From NCBI RefSeq assembly GCF_005145005.1, contig NZ_CP039712.1, positions 961,001-1,025,000 of the forward strand: a DNA stretch of 64,000 nt, written 5' to 3'. Position numbers and translations under genes: made by a program. Under the pieces are notes generated by a model. The model was given only the letters and a program-made list of their open reading frames with translations, was not told where the DNA came from and made no database searches. The DNA comes from Vagococcus zengguangii. GTDB lineage: Bacteria; Bacillota; Bacilli; Lactobacillales; Vagococcaceae. Position 1 is the stretch's first letter, and every line of letters begins with the position of its first letter. This document shows, piece after piece, positions 16,964 to 25,470 of this stretch.

Positions 16964-17079
16964 TTTACAGCTAATTTGATTTGTGTTAGAATATTTTGGT
17001 GAGTAAGAACTCACATAATATTACGACATTCCGCTTTGAATCACTCATATGAATGTTTGGGAATAAGGAGATGGATAAT
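16964..17079 (+). promoter_or_regulatory. Promoter and structured leader of rplS
   Basis: TTTACA (16964-16969) and TAGAAT (16987-16992) are 17 bases apart, so transcription should start near 17000. The transcript begins with a perfect GTGAGT/ACTCAC hairpin (16999-17014). A CATTC (17027-17031) to GAATG (17051-17055) pairing lies before the ribosome-binding site. This fits an autoregulatory L19 leader as known upstream of rplS in some Firmicutes; equivalence is inferred, not aligned. Confidence 0.6.
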
Positions 17080-17427
17080 ATGAATCCAATTATTGAAGCT
17101 ATTACAAGTGAACAACTTCGTTCAGACATTCCACAATTCCGCGCTGGGGACACTTTACGTGTACACGCGAAAGTTGTAGAGGGAGAACGCGAACGTATCC
17201 AGTTATTCGAAGGAGTTTGTATCAAACGCCAAGGTGCTGGAATCAGCGAAACTTACACTGTTCGTAAAATTTCTAACGGTGTTGGTGTTGAACGTACTTT
17301 CCCAGTACACACTCCACGTGTTGCTCAAATCGAAGTAATCCGTCATGGTCGTGTACGTCGTGCTAAATTATACTTCTTACGCGAACGTAGTGGTAAATCT
17401 GCACGTATTAGAGAAATCAGAAGATAA
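17080..17427 (+). CDS. rplS: 50S ribosomal protein L19
   Basis: L19 sits at the 30S-50S interface. The 115-residue protein has the family signature [29 protein letters not shown] and ends [23 protein letters not shown] 17080 is chosen because AAGGAG (17065-17070) is 9 bases upstream. ATG 17071 is directly against that site. Codon use is strongly biased, as for highly expressed genes. The gene is monocistronic, with a leader and its own terminator. Confidence 0.97.
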   Translation: MNPIIEAITSEQLRSDIPQFRAGDTLRVHAKVVEGERERIQLFEGVCIKRQGAGISETYTVRKISNGVGVERTFPVHTPRVAQIEVIRHGRVRRAKLYFLRERSGKSARIREIRR

Positions 17428-17434
17428 TTTCTGG

Positions 17435-17459
17435 AACCCTTGCTTAGGCAGGGGTTTTT
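17435..17459 (+). terminator. Terminator of rplS
   Basis: A 9-bp stem (17435-17443 with 17448-17456, one G-T pair) and a 4-nt loop are followed by T. Confidence 0.85.
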
Positions 17460-17523
17460 CTTTATATAATAGTTTTTTCATTATACTATCGTAAAATGAT
17501 AGGGAAGAGTGAGGTGATATTAT

Positions 17524-18291
17524 ATGATTGGTATTATTTACTTTATAGTGGTTATCCTCGCCAATACTTTGGGGGCTGTTTCAGGGATGGGTGGAGGTGT
17601 TTTAATTAAACCAATCTTTGATTTTATTGGTGTAGATTCGGTCTTGGCCATTTCATTTTATTCATCGGTGGCTGTTTTTACAATGTCTCTCGTTTCAACT
17701 ATGCGCCAGTTAAAACAAAACATTTTATTGGATGGTAAAAAAATAACAGGATTATCTATGGGTGCTTTAATAGGGGGAATCTTGGGAAATCAAACGTTGT
17801 TCTCGTTAATATGGCAATTGCCAAACGAGAAAGATGTCCAACTTATCCAAATTGGCTTGACCATTTTATCACTTTTTTTTGCTTTAGTTTATTCGAATGA
17901 ACAGCATCAACGTTTTTCATTTACTTATTTGGGAATGTACATTATTTGTGGTATTGTTTTGGGGTTTTTAGCTAGCTTATTAGGAATCGGTGGTGGACCC
18001 ATCAATGTTTCACTCTTGATGTTATTATTTAGTATGTCAATTAAACAAGCAACGGTGTATTCAATTGCTACGATATTCTTCTCACAATCGGCTAAGTTGT
18101 TAACGATGGGATTGACGACTGGTTTTGGTTCGTATGATTTAACGAGACTTTGGTTTATCGTACCAGCAGCAATCATTGGAGGCATTTTAGGAGCAAAATT
18201 AAGTAAAATCTTACCGAGTGAAAGAGTTAGTCAGATTTTCAAACTAATGATTCTTTTGGTTATTTTGATTAATTTGTATAATGGTATGTAA
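17524..18291 (+). CDS. TauE/SafE-family permease, C-terminus trimmed by IS66 insertion
   Basis: This membrane protein of 255 codons has about eight helices. Two related glycine-rich halves are seen (NTLGAVSGMGGGVLIKP and GFLASLLGIGGGPINVS), as in sulfite/organosulfonate exporters of the TauE/SafE family; the substrate cannot be told. Its last codons read Asn-Gly-Met-stop, and the stop TAA at 18289-18291 is contributed by the IS66 end. Joining the 8-bp target repeat to the sequence after the distal IS66 copy restores AAT GGT ATA and six more codons before TAA 34902-34904, so the native protein was seven residues longer after Asn-Gly. The membrane core is intact, so it may still work. Confidence 0.82.
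   Translation: MIGIIYFIVVILANTLGAVSGMGGGVLIKPIFDFIGVDSVLAISFYSSVAVFTMSLVSTMRQLKQNILLDGKKITGLSMGALIGGILGNQTLFSLIWQLPNEKDVQLIQIGLTILSLFFALVYSNEQHQRFSFTYLGMYIICGIVLGFLASLLGIGGGPINVSLLMLLFSMSIKQATVYSIATIFFSQSAKLLTMGLTTGFGSYDLTRLWFIVPAAIIGGILGAKLSKILPSERVSQIFKLMILLVILINLYNGM
18280..18287. repeat. Left 8-bp target-site duplication AATGGTAT
   Basis: AATGGTAT directly precedes the left end of IS66 copy 1. The identical octamer follows the right end of IS66 copy 2 (34875-34882). Neither inner flank carries it. IS66 elements make 8-bp duplications. Confidence 0.9.
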
Positions 18292-18385
18292 GCGGGTAAT
18301 AGTCACACGGGTGCACAAATAACGTCAGATAATCTATGATTTTAAACAAGTCATAGTTATCTGGCGCTTTTTGTATTGTACTATT

Positions 18386-19457
18386 TTATTTACAGAAATC
18401 TTGGATTCCTTGAGCCCAAGGCATATACGTTTCAATGAGTTCAGGTTGTTGTCTGAATGGTAGATTCGGTAAATCTGTTAAGAGTCGGCAAAGATAGCTA
18501 TAGGGATTTAGGCCGTTGGCCTTCGCAGTTTCCATGATGCTATACACTATCGCATTGGTTGTTGCACCCAGTTCGCTCTTTGAAAACAAGAAGTTTTTAC
18601 GCCCAATAGTTAAAGATCTAATTTTCCTCTCGGCTAAATTATTGGATAAAGCCAAGCGTCCATCCTCTAACACACGCATTAATTCCTCTTTCAAATGTCT
18701 ACCATAAGCTACCGCTTGTCCTAGTTTACTTTTTGCTAGGACAGGGAGTTGTTCCAACCATTCCCAAAACTCTTCTAGTATCGGTTTGAGTTGAATCTGC
18801 CGTTGCCATTTTCTTTCCGCTGTCGATAAGTTTTCAAAACGTCGTTCTAAAGCGAATAACTGATTACAGTAGGCAACACCAATTGCTGCTTGTCCCTTAT
18901 CACCACTGGCATCCACAAATTTCCTTCTCATATGTGCCCAACAGCCTACAACGGTTAGTCCTGGGATATTTTGATAAGCGACATAACCATCACAATGGCA
19001 ATAACCTTCAAATTCTTCACTTAACACCTCGATGATGTTTTCTCGTCAGAACGATTCAAAATTTGATAAGGTGTTTCATCCGCATCCTCTATATGGATGT
19101 GGATGTCTTTCGTTGGTAAATGTTCAATTAATTTTGCTTTATGGCCTTTACGTTTTTTACGTCGGGTAGTAGTGGTCACGACGGTTTCTACTTCGGTTGT
19201 CTCCGGTTCTTGAAAACCGCTGGTTCCTCATCAAATAAAGACAGTTGATTATTGTCTACTGATTTCTCACTAGAAGAACCAAATAATTTTTTAGTTAGGT
19301 ACTCGACTTGTTCAGTTAACACTTTAATTTGTTTAGCCTGACTTTCAAGTTGAAGTGTCAATTTTTCATTATTTTTAGTTAGAATTTTGACTAGTTCTTC
19401 CATTATATGTGACTCACTTTCTAGTTGTTTTTGAAAGTGTATCACACAAATAAGCAA
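18386..19457 (-). pseudogene. tnpC: IS66 transposase TnpC, broken
   Basis: The remains comprise the N-terminal leucine-zipper part (19188-19457, 89 codons, LTEQVEYLTKKLFGSSSEK) and the C-terminal DDE part (18386-19027, from EEFEGYCHCDGYV to the end). Compared with copy 2, the zinc-finger region and the first catalytic Asp (HADETPYQ) are lost through two deletions. The fragment order also contains the same frameshift as copy 2 after the zipper. It cannot encode an active transposase. Confidence 0.92.
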
Positions 19458-19489
19458 GGTTAAACAAAAAGTTTTATCCTTGCTTAAAT

Positions 19490-19849
19490 TTAATTAAGAT
19501 AGCCTGGAGCCGATGGCTTCAAAGCTTTAGGTTGTTGAAGCGAGAGTCCCTCTAATAACCATCGTAACTCTTGATGAGATAGCTGTTTGACTTCTTCTGC
19601 TTTTCGAGGCCATTGTAATTTTCCTGATTCTAATCGTTTATACAATAAGACAAAGCCATCTTGATCCCAATATAAGGCTTTAAAGCGATCTAATTTTCCA
19701 CCACAAAACAAGAAGAGTGCTTCATCAAACAAGTTGAGGTTGTATTGACAGGTGATGATTTCTGCCAAGCCATCAATACCACGTCTCATGTCTGTTTTCC
19801 CACAAACAATAAAAATGTGTGGGACGCCTGCATAATTAATTAGACCCAT
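19490..19849 (-). CDS. tnpB: IS66 accessory protein TnpB, copy 1
   Basis: The 119-residue protein is of the IS66 Orf2 family, needed for transposition although its biochemical role is unclear. The hallmark CGKTDMRRGIDGLA is at residues 17-30 and LFLFCGGKLDRFKALYWD follows. It overlaps the end of tnpA by 14 bases, consistent with coupled translation. It is nearly identical to copy 2 (one visible difference, Pro against Ser near residue 81). Confidence 0.95.
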   Translation of the reverse strand: MGLINYAGVPHIFIVCGKTDMRRGIDGLAEIITCQYNLNLFDEALFLFCGGKLDRFKALYWDQDGFVLLYKRLESGKLQWPRKAEEVKQLSHQELRWLLEGLSLQQPKALKPSAPGYLN

Positions 19850-20036
19850 TGGTCAATTCCCTAACAATTGTAGTCAGGATATATTGACTGATCCCGTTGT
19901 ACACTCTTAAATCAGCCTCTCCAACTTCTAACTGACAAGCTAATTTAGGTTTTATAGGTTGGTTTTGGGCAGACAGCTTGCTAGAGTCGTTACCTAAAGA
20001 AACAGGGATGATAGATGGTAAACTTTCTTGGTTCAT
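19836..20036 (-). CDS. IS66 small first ORF (TnpA-like), copy 1
   Basis: The 66-residue protein occupies the tnpA position of IS66. Its C-terminal half (LACQLEVGEADLRVYNGISQYILTTIVREL) is the conserved piece. It is shorter than typical TnpA proteins and lacks an obvious helix-turn-helix. ATG 20036 follows CTGGAGGTG at good spacing; the frame can be extended 9 bases to a GTG inside that site. It differs from copy 2 at a few residues. Confidence 0.8.
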   Translation of the reverse strand: MNQESLPSIIPVSLGNDSSKLSAQNQPIKPKLACQLEVGEADLRVYNGISQYILTTIVRELTNGSN

Positions 20037-20121
20037 AAAGAACACCTCCAGATATACTTGATGAATTAAGTATACCCGGAGGTGTTTAAGAATTTAATAC
20101 GGTCAACTATTACACGCTTAC

Positions 20122-20366
20122 TATGAACATCCTTAATCACTGTAATATCAACATTTAAAAGTAAAACATAAAATCATAAAAAAGTCCAACAGTTCAAAAA
20201 CATTTATAAAAACATTTTTTTTGAACTGTTACTCTTCGTTATTTTTAGTTAAGATGATATAGGACTAAAAGTGACTTGTTAGAAGTCACATAATTTATTA
20301 GTTCTTACCGACAATCTTTTTCGAATGAAAAACTTGCGAATTAATTTTAAAGGAGAGATGAAATTA
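20122..20366 (+). promoter_or_regulatory. Promoter region of WxL module 1 with long dyad
   Basis: AACAGTTC (20188-20195) and GAACTGTT (20223-20230) form an inverted repeat with 27 bases between. The arms extend to 13 bp (20188-20200 with 20218-20230). A TAAGAT -10-like box follows 19 bases later (20250-20255). The same elements with the same spacings stand upstream of the LRR-WxL gene (28303-28370). The right half-site overlaps the expected -35, and no good -35 is seen, which suggests an activator or repressor binds there. The remainder of the stretch holds nothing recognisable. Confidence 0.6.
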
Positions 20367-21380
20367 GTGAAAAAAACTTTTTTATTAATTGTTGCATTAT
20401 TTAGTTCAGCTGTCATGGGCAGTCAAATGGTGAAAGCCTCAGAACTGAATTTTAGTGTTGATACTATATTACCAGAAAATCAAAGAGAAGGTAGTACTTA
20501 TTTCGATTTGATAATGGAACCAAATCAAGAACAAGAGATCGTTACCAAAATACGTAATCACACCGATAAAGAAATAGAGGTAGAGGCAACGGTAGAACCA
20601 GCAACTACAAATGTTAACGGTGTAGTGGACTACAGTAAGACGGAAACAAACGTCGATGATACAGCACCTATAACTATCAAAGAGATTGCTAAGGCTGATA
20701 AAGAAACAGTCAAAATTAAAGCCAATCAAACATATGACTACAAAGTTAAGATTACGATGCCAGATATAGCGTTTGATGGTGTAATAGCTGGAGGATTGAC
20801 TTTTAAAGAAGTTAATGATGATAGTGAAGCAAATGAATCTGAAGAACAAGGGATGGCTATTGAGAATAAATTTGCTTATTCAGTTGCGTTATTAGTTAGA
20901 CAAAATGAAACATCTTTAGCTTCTGATTTGAAATTACTTGATGTTCGTGTAGATCAATTAAATGCTCGAAATGTTATTTACTCAGATTTACAAAATCCTG
21001 TCGCAAAATATTTGAACCAGTTAAATGTTGAAGCAAAGGTAACTAAAAAAGATAAGACCGAAGTCATCTACGAAACGTCTAATCAATCGATGCAAATGGC
21101 TCCAAATACGACAATGGCTTATCCAATTAGACTTGAGGGCGAAAAATTGCAACCTGGTAAATATACGATGCATATAACAGCAACGTCAGGTGAGGATAAA
21201 TGGGAGTTGGAAAAAGACTTCGAAATCACAGCTGAAAAAGCACGTGAACTAAACAAAAAAGACGTGTCAATTGAAGAAGATAACTCAATGTTATACATCT
21301 ACATAGGAATTGCTGTTCTAGCGTTGTTAATGATCATTATTATTGTTCTGCTTGCTAAAAAGAAAAAAAATAACGACTAA
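20367..21380 (+). CDS. WxL-interacting protein (DUF916/DUF3324), module 1
   Basis: The exported, membrane-anchored protein is thought to bind WxL proteins and peptidoglycan at the cell surface. It has 337 residues from GTG 20367: signal peptide (MKKTFLLIVALFSS..., cleavage after VKA), an N-terminal DUF916 domain (LNFSVDTILPENQREGSTYFDL), a DUF3324 domain (FAYSVALLVRQNE ... TMAYPIRLEGEKLQPGKYTM), then one C-terminal membrane helix and KKKKNND. AGGAG (20351-20355) is 11 bases from GTG 20367 but only 2 from ATG 20358, hence the start choice; it is not certain. It heads the first five-gene module and has a close paralogue at 24435. Confidence 0.9.
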   Translation: MKKTFLLIVALFSSAVMGSQMVKASELNFSVDTILPENQREGSTYFDLIMEPNQEQEIVTKIRNHTDKEIEVEATVEPATTNVNGVVDYSKTETNVDDTAPITIKEIAKADKETVKIKANQTYDYKVKITMPDIAFDGVIAGGLTFKEVNDDSEANESEEQGMAIENKFAYSVALLVRQNETSLASDLKLLDVRVDQLNARNVIYSDLQNPVAKYLNQLNVEAKVTKKDKTEVIYETSNQSMQMAPNTTMAYPIRLEGEKLQPGKYTMHITATSGEDKWELEKDFEITAEKARELNKKDVSIEEDNSMLYIYIGIAVLALLMIIIIVLLAKKKKNND

Positions 21381-21399
21381 ACAAGGGGGATGAGAAACA

Positions 21400-21690
21400 A
21401 TGAAATACATTAACAAGCTTACATTAGCCTTAATGTTGTTTATGATATTAGCACCCTCGGTGAAGGCAGAAGAAAGTGAATATGGTTCTAAAGGACAAGT
21501 AACGTTTACAGGTGAGTATCAAGTAGACAATGGTCCGGATGAAGAAAAACCACATCATTTGCCACAAACAGGTCAACCACATTATTTGCCACAAACAGGT
21601 GAGCAAACACATGCTTATCAATTTATGGGCATCAATCTGGTTGTTATCTCTTTCTTTGGGTATTTAAGATATAAACAGAAGGAGGTGTGA
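21400..21690 (+). CDS. Small LPXTG cell-wall-anchored protein, module 1
   Basis: This 96-residue exported protein has a signal peptide (to about residue 24, VKAEE), a short exposed part GSKGQVTFTGEYQVDNGPD, then a sortase signal LPQTGE, a hydrophobic helix and a basic tail (RYKQKEV). The sorting motif occurs twice, HHLPQTGQP then HYLPQTGEQ, ten residues apart. Such small LPXTG proteins accompany WxL genes in enterococcal and lactobacillar clusters, probably as wall anchors for the complex. It ends one base before the next start. It has a paralogue at 25471. Confidence 0.88.
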   Translation: MKYINKLTLALMLFMILAPSVKAEESEYGSKGQVTFTGEYQVDNGPDEEKPHHLPQTGQPHYLPQTGEQTHAYQFMGINLVVISFFGYLRYKQKEV

Positions 21691-21691
21691 T

Positions 21692-22459
21692 ATGAAAAAA
21701 ATCAACTTAATGCTCATTATCTTCAGTTTTGTTCTGTTTGAAAGTTTAGAAGTGAACGCTGAAGAAAGCACCTATTCAAAAACCGGTGAAATAGAATTCA
21801 TACCTGGTGATAGTGTTAGACCTCCAATTGATCCAGTAGACCCTGATCCTGATCAACCTGTTGACCCATGGGATCCAACTAGTCCAGATGGCAAACCCGC
21901 CCCTGGCACACAAGGTCCGTTATCTATCGATTATGCTTCGAGTTTTGATTTTGGAACGAACGAAATTGATAATAAAGACCGAATTTATTATGCTAACCCA
22001 CAGTATTATTTTGATACTCAAGTTGGTGAGATAAACAAAAAAATATTCACCCCTAACTATGTTCAAGTTTCTGATATGCGTGGCACGAATACTGGTTGGC
22101 GCTTAACGGTCAAACAATTGTATCAGTTTAGAAACGACGAGACAAAAAATAGTGAATTAATAGGCGCTCAGGTGAAATTGAATGATAGCGAAGCCATTTC
22201 ATATATTGAACAAACTGATCAGACACCGTTGTCTGGTGATGTATCAATTGTACCAGGTGAAAGCTTCGTCGTGATGCAAGCAAACAAAGGAGCAGGCGCT
22301 CAAACATGGATTAACAGATGGAGTAAAGTGGAAACTATCCCGTCTGGCGAAGTGAAAAATACTAGTGTTCAACTGTTTATTCCAGGTTCAACACCAAAAG
22401 ATGCCGTTACCTATAAAACCGAATTCATCTGGACATTGTCAGATAGTCCAGCAAATTAA
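21692..22459 (+). CDS. WxL-domain surface protein A, module 1
   Basis: WxL domains attach proteins non-covalently to peptidoglycan. The 255-residue protein has a signal peptide (cleavage near VNA-EE), a proline/aspartate-rich linker (DPVDPDPDQPVDPW), then the WxL domain with both motifs: GWRLTV (about residue 135) and FIWTLSDSPAN at the C-terminus. AAGGAGG lies inside the end of the preceding gene. Closest relative in the window is 25785-26555, with which it shares SIDYASSFDFG and the RWSKVET/RWEGLTT region. Confidence 0.92.
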   Translation: MKKINLMLIIFSFVLFESLEVNAEESTYSKTGEIEFIPGDSVRPPIDPVDPDPDQPVDPWDPTSPDGKPAPGTQGPLSIDYASSFDFGTNEIDNKDRIYYANPQYYFDTQVGEINKKIFTPNYVQVSDMRGTNTGWRLTVKQLYQFRNDETKNSELIGAQVKLNDSEAISYIEQTDQTPLSGDVSIVPGESFVVMQANKGAGAQTWINRWSKVETIPSGEVKNTSVQLFIPGSTPKDAVTYKTEFIWTLSDSPAN

Positions 22460-22492
22460 CAAGAAAATTTTTAAATAAAAGGAGAATATAAA

Positions 22493-23395
22493 ATGAAAGC
22501 AACTAAAGTAATTTCAACAGTATTATTAAGCACGTTAGTATTAGGAACAGTTTCAACAGGGGTATTTGCTGAAGAGGTTTCTCAGGGAATCGACACAGAA
22601 GCTGGTGTAGGGTTCAAGTCTGGTGATGGTGAAGTAACGCCACCCGTTGATCCAGAAAACCCCGATCCAACTAAACCGATTGATCCGGTAGATCCTACAG
22701 ACCCTACTAAACCGATTGAACCACCTACCGGAAACAAAGGACCTTTATCTTTAGACTTTGCGTCTAAATTGTACTTTGGTAATCAAAAAATTAGTACAAA
22801 AGACCAAACTTATTTTGCAGCCGCTCAATTGTATCAAGATAAAGAAAATCCAGGTCAATATTTAGAAACTACAAACTATGTTCAAGTAACTGATAGTCGT
22901 GGATTAATTGACGGAAAATGGCAATTGAATGTAAGTCAACCTAATGCTTTTACAACCCCGATTACTGATAGTGAAGGGCTAGCGCAGTCAAAAGAGTTAG
23001 AAGGTGCTAAAATTGTTTTCACAAATGTTAACGCCAATTCAGAACAAGATACTACTTCTGCTAAACCGCACGTTCTGCAGACATTTACCTTAGAAAAAGA
23101 GGCGTCTTTCAATGTTACCACCGCAGATAATAGCCAAAATCAAGGCTTTGGGACATGGGTAACTCGTTTTGGAACAGCAGTCACTCCAGTTGATAAAACT
23201 AATGCTACTGTTGAAATAGAGGGTGTGACGGTGGATACTGAAGCATACGATGAAGCAACCCATAACTTAAACACTGATATTCGTTTAGAAGTACCAGGTA
23301 AAGCAACTAAATTAAACCAAGCTTATACAACACAACTTGTTTGGTCATTAACTGATGCACCAGGAAATACAGAAAGCACAGAAAACACATTATAA
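22493..23395 (+). CDS. WxL-domain surface protein B, module 1
   Basis: The 300-residue secreted protein has a signal peptide ending GVFAEE, a DP-rich linker with repeated DPTKPIDPVDPTDP, and a WxL domain with GKWQLNVSQ (W143) and LVWSLTDAPGN (W284). A short tail NTESTENTL follows the second motif. It has a good AAAGGAG site and sits 33 bases after the preceding gene. The paralogue is 26593-27396 (shared LSLDFASKLYFG, FGTWVTRFGT). It probably coats the cell wall together with its module partners; binding partners are unknown. Confidence 0.92.
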   Translation: MKATKVISTVLLSTLVLGTVSTGVFAEEVSQGIDTEAGVGFKSGDGEVTPPVDPENPDPTKPIDPVDPTDPTKPIEPPTGNKGPLSLDFASKLYFGNQKISTKDQTYFAAAQLYQDKENPGQYLETTNYVQVTDSRGLIDGKWQLNVSQPNAFTTPITDSEGLAQSKELEGAKIVFTNVNANSEQDTTSAKPHVLQTFTLEKEASFNVTTADNSQNQGFGTWVTRFGTAVTPVDKTNATVEIEGVTVDTEAYDEATHNLNTDIRLEVPGKATKLNQAYTTQLVWSLTDAPGNTESTENTL

Positions 23396-23415
23396 AAAGA
23401 AAAGGATGATAAAAA

Positions 23416-24249
23416 ATGAAAAACAAATTAATTAACTCTCTATTATTAAGTTCATTATTATTAAGTACTGTTTCAACTGTCGTTTTGGCAGATGATAATG
23501 AAGGCCCTGTATCGTTATCAAAAGATGCATCAGTTGAATTCCAAGCTGATGACACACCAACACCACCCGTTGACCCAGAAAATCCAGATCCAGAGAAACC
23601 AGTAATTCCTGTTGAACCAACAGATCCAGATCCAGATCCAGAGAAACCAGTTGAGCCAGGTACAGGTGGAGAATTATCAATTGACTATGTTTCATCATTT
23701 TACTTTGGAGTGAATAAAATTACTGGTAAAACTGAAAATTATGCAGCAAGAGCACAACGAGTATTTGATGAAACAGGTGAATTGTCAGATGTACCTAACT
23801 ATGCGCAAGTGACTGATAAACGTGGAACGTTAGCGGGTTGGACATTATCTGTTACACAGGCGACTGAATTCCAAACAAGTGAAGAAACGCCTCACGTATT
23901 AGTAGGTGCACAATTATCATTAAATAATGCTTATTACGCTACTAAATCAGATGTTAAAGATGTATCACTGCTAACGGGTGCTACTACACTTTCTGCAGGA
24001 CAAGAAGTTGAGGTATTAGGAACTTCTGAAGGACAAGGTGCTGGAACATTTACCTACTATATGGGGTCATCTGATTCATTGGAAGCAGGAACGCTTTATG
24101 TGAAAAATGAAGCAGGAGAAGTAGTTCCTGAAGAAACAATGTTAAATCCAGATGTTAATTTAAAAGTACCAGGTAAAGCAGTTATTAAAACACAAAAATA
24201 TAGTACTGATTTAATTTGGACATTAAAAAATACGCCAGCAAATTTATAA
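23416..24249 (+). CDS. WxL-domain surface protein C, module 1
   Basis: The 277-residue secreted protein has a signal peptide (to VVLADD), a DP-rich linker (DPENPDPEKPVIPVEP), and a WxL domain with AGWTLSVTQ (W142) and LIWTLKNTPANL (W268) at the very C-terminus. It is the last gene of module 1 and is followed by a strong terminator. The paralogue is 27446-28258, shown by SIDYVSSFYFGVNKI against SIDFVSDLYFGVQKI and the shared GQGAGTFTYYMGSS pattern. Confidence 0.92.
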   Translation: MKNKLINSLLLSSLLLSTVSTVVLADDNEGPVSLSKDASVEFQADDTPTPPVDPENPDPEKPVIPVEPTDPDPDPEKPVEPGTGGELSIDYVSSFYFGVNKITGKTENYAARAQRVFDETGELSDVPNYAQVTDKRGTLAGWTLSVTQATEFQTSEETPHVLVGAQLSLNNAYYATKSDVKDVSLLTGATTLSAGQEVEVLGTSEGQGAGTFTYYMGSSDSLEAGTLYVKNEAGEVVPEETMLNPDVNLKVPGKAVIKTQKYSTDLIWTLKNTPANL

Positions 24250-24261
24250 TAAAGCAACGAA

Positions 24262-24290
24262 AACGAGTGGGTTATCCCACTCGTTTTTTT
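24262..24290 (+). terminator. Terminator closing WxL module 1
   Basis: AACGAGTGGG (24262-24271), a 4-nt loop and CCCACTCGTT (24276-24285) are followed by T. The terminator implies that module 2 has its own promoter; TATAAT-like sequence lies near 24381. Confidence 0.92.
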
Positions 24291-24434
24291 GTTGTTTATT
24301 ATTAGAATATTAACATCTTAATATCGCTTTCATATTTGTTGTTGTAACAACCATTCAGATGCTATCATAAATTAGGTAAGTATAATATCTGTTATTTATT
24401 ATACGTTTAAAGTGAAGTTGGGGAGGAATTTTGG

Positions 24435-25439
24435 ATGAAAAAAATAGTCATGGGGATTTTATCATTGTTGGTATGGGGGATGGTATACAACGAGACAATT
24501 GAAGCATCAGAGCTAAAATTTAGTGTGGAAGCTGTTTTACCAGAGAACCAAAGAGAAGGAAGTACGTATTTTGATTTATTAGTTCAACCTTCAACAACGC
24601 AAGAAATTGTAGCAAAAATAAAAAATCATTCAAACGAAGAGATAAAAGTAGCAACATTTATAGAGCCTGCTACAACAAATATTAACGGAGTGGTTGATTA
24701 TGGGGTAACGGATACCACCACCGATGAAACAGCGCCGCTTCAATTCAAGGAGGTTGTGACCTCAAAAGAAGAAACAGTCACCATTCCAGCCATGCAAACA
24801 GTGGATTACAAAATCACCATCAAGTTACCAGATAAGACGTTTGATGGCGTGCTTGCAGGCGGGTTGACCTTTAGAGAACATGAAGATGAAAAAGATGAGG
24901 AAAAAGACAATCAACAAGGGATGGCGATTGAAAACAAATTTGCCTATTCTATTGCTTTGTTGTTGAGACAAACGGAAACAACCTTAGCTTCAGATTTGAA
25001 GCTGTTAAAGGTTGAACCAAGCCAAGTCAATGCTCGTAATGTTATTAATAGTTATCTACAGAATCCAGTTGCTAAGTATTTAAATAAATTTAATGTAACA
25101 GCCAAGGTAACAGAAAAAGATAAGTCCGAAACATTGTATGAAACGAAGAATGAAGGCATGCAGATGGCGCCAAATACTACCATGGCTTATCCACTGAGAT
25201 TAGAAGGAGAAAAATTAAAAGCAGGGAAGTATACCATGCATATCGAGGCTTCTTCTGGTGAAGACCAATGGACATTTGAACAAGATTTTGAAATCACAGC
25301 TGAAAAAGCGCGTGAGTTGAATAAAACCGATGTCTCTATAGAAGAGAACAATGATCAATGGTTGATCTACATTGGAATAGGTATTTTAGCACTACTACTT
25401 ATGATTATTATTTTCTTATTAATTAAGAAGAAAAAATAA
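24435..25439 (+). CDS. WxL-interacting protein (DUF916/DUF3324), module 2
   Basis: This paralogue of the gene at 20367 has 334 residues with the same layout: signal peptide (ending TIEA), DUF916 domain (LKFSVEAVLPENQREGSTYFDL), DUF3324 domain (FAYSIALLLRQTE ... TMAYPLRLEGEKLKAGKYTM), C-terminal helix and KKKK tail. The segment between the two domains is the most diverged. GGGGAGGA precedes ATG 24435. It starts a separate transcription unit after the module 1 terminator, and its upstream region lacks the dyad seen in front of module 1. Confidence 0.9.
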   Translation: MKKIVMGILSLLVWGMVYNETIEASELKFSVEAVLPENQREGSTYFDLLVQPSTTQEIVAKIKNHSNEEIKVATFIEPATTNINGVVDYGVTDTTTDETAPLQFKEVVTSKEETVTIPAMQTVDYKITIKLPDKTFDGVLAGGLTFREHEDEKDEEKDNQQGMAIENKFAYSIALLLRQTETTLASDLKLLKVEPSQVNARNVINSYLQNPVAKYLNKFNVTAKVTEKDKSETLYETKNEGMQMAPNTTMAYPLRLEGEKLKAGKYTMHIEASSGEDQWTFEQDFEITAEKARELNKTDVSIEENNDQWLIYIGIGILALLLMIIIFLLIKKKK

Positions 25440-25470
25440 TAAAATCGGACGAAAGGAGACAATCTCGAAT

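Larger units (their letters stand above)
18288..20121 (-). mobile_element. IS66-family element, copy 1, internally deleted
   Basis: The ends are imperfect inverted repeats beginning GTAAGCG(G/T)GTAATAGT. The element is about 1.83 kb against 2,345 bp for copy 2. Two deletions removed parts of tnpC: about 101 bp between CGT repeats and about 411 bp between ATCCGCA repeats, judged against copy 2. tnpA and tnpB remain intact. A minus-strand hairpin near 18323-18370 probably terminates tnpC. Confidence 0.9.

Noticed and set aside
20122-20129. Target duplication of IS66 copy 1 alone
   Set aside because: The right flank TATGAACA does not match the left flank AATGGTAT, so copy 1 did not insert there as a single element. 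The match is with the far side of copy 2.
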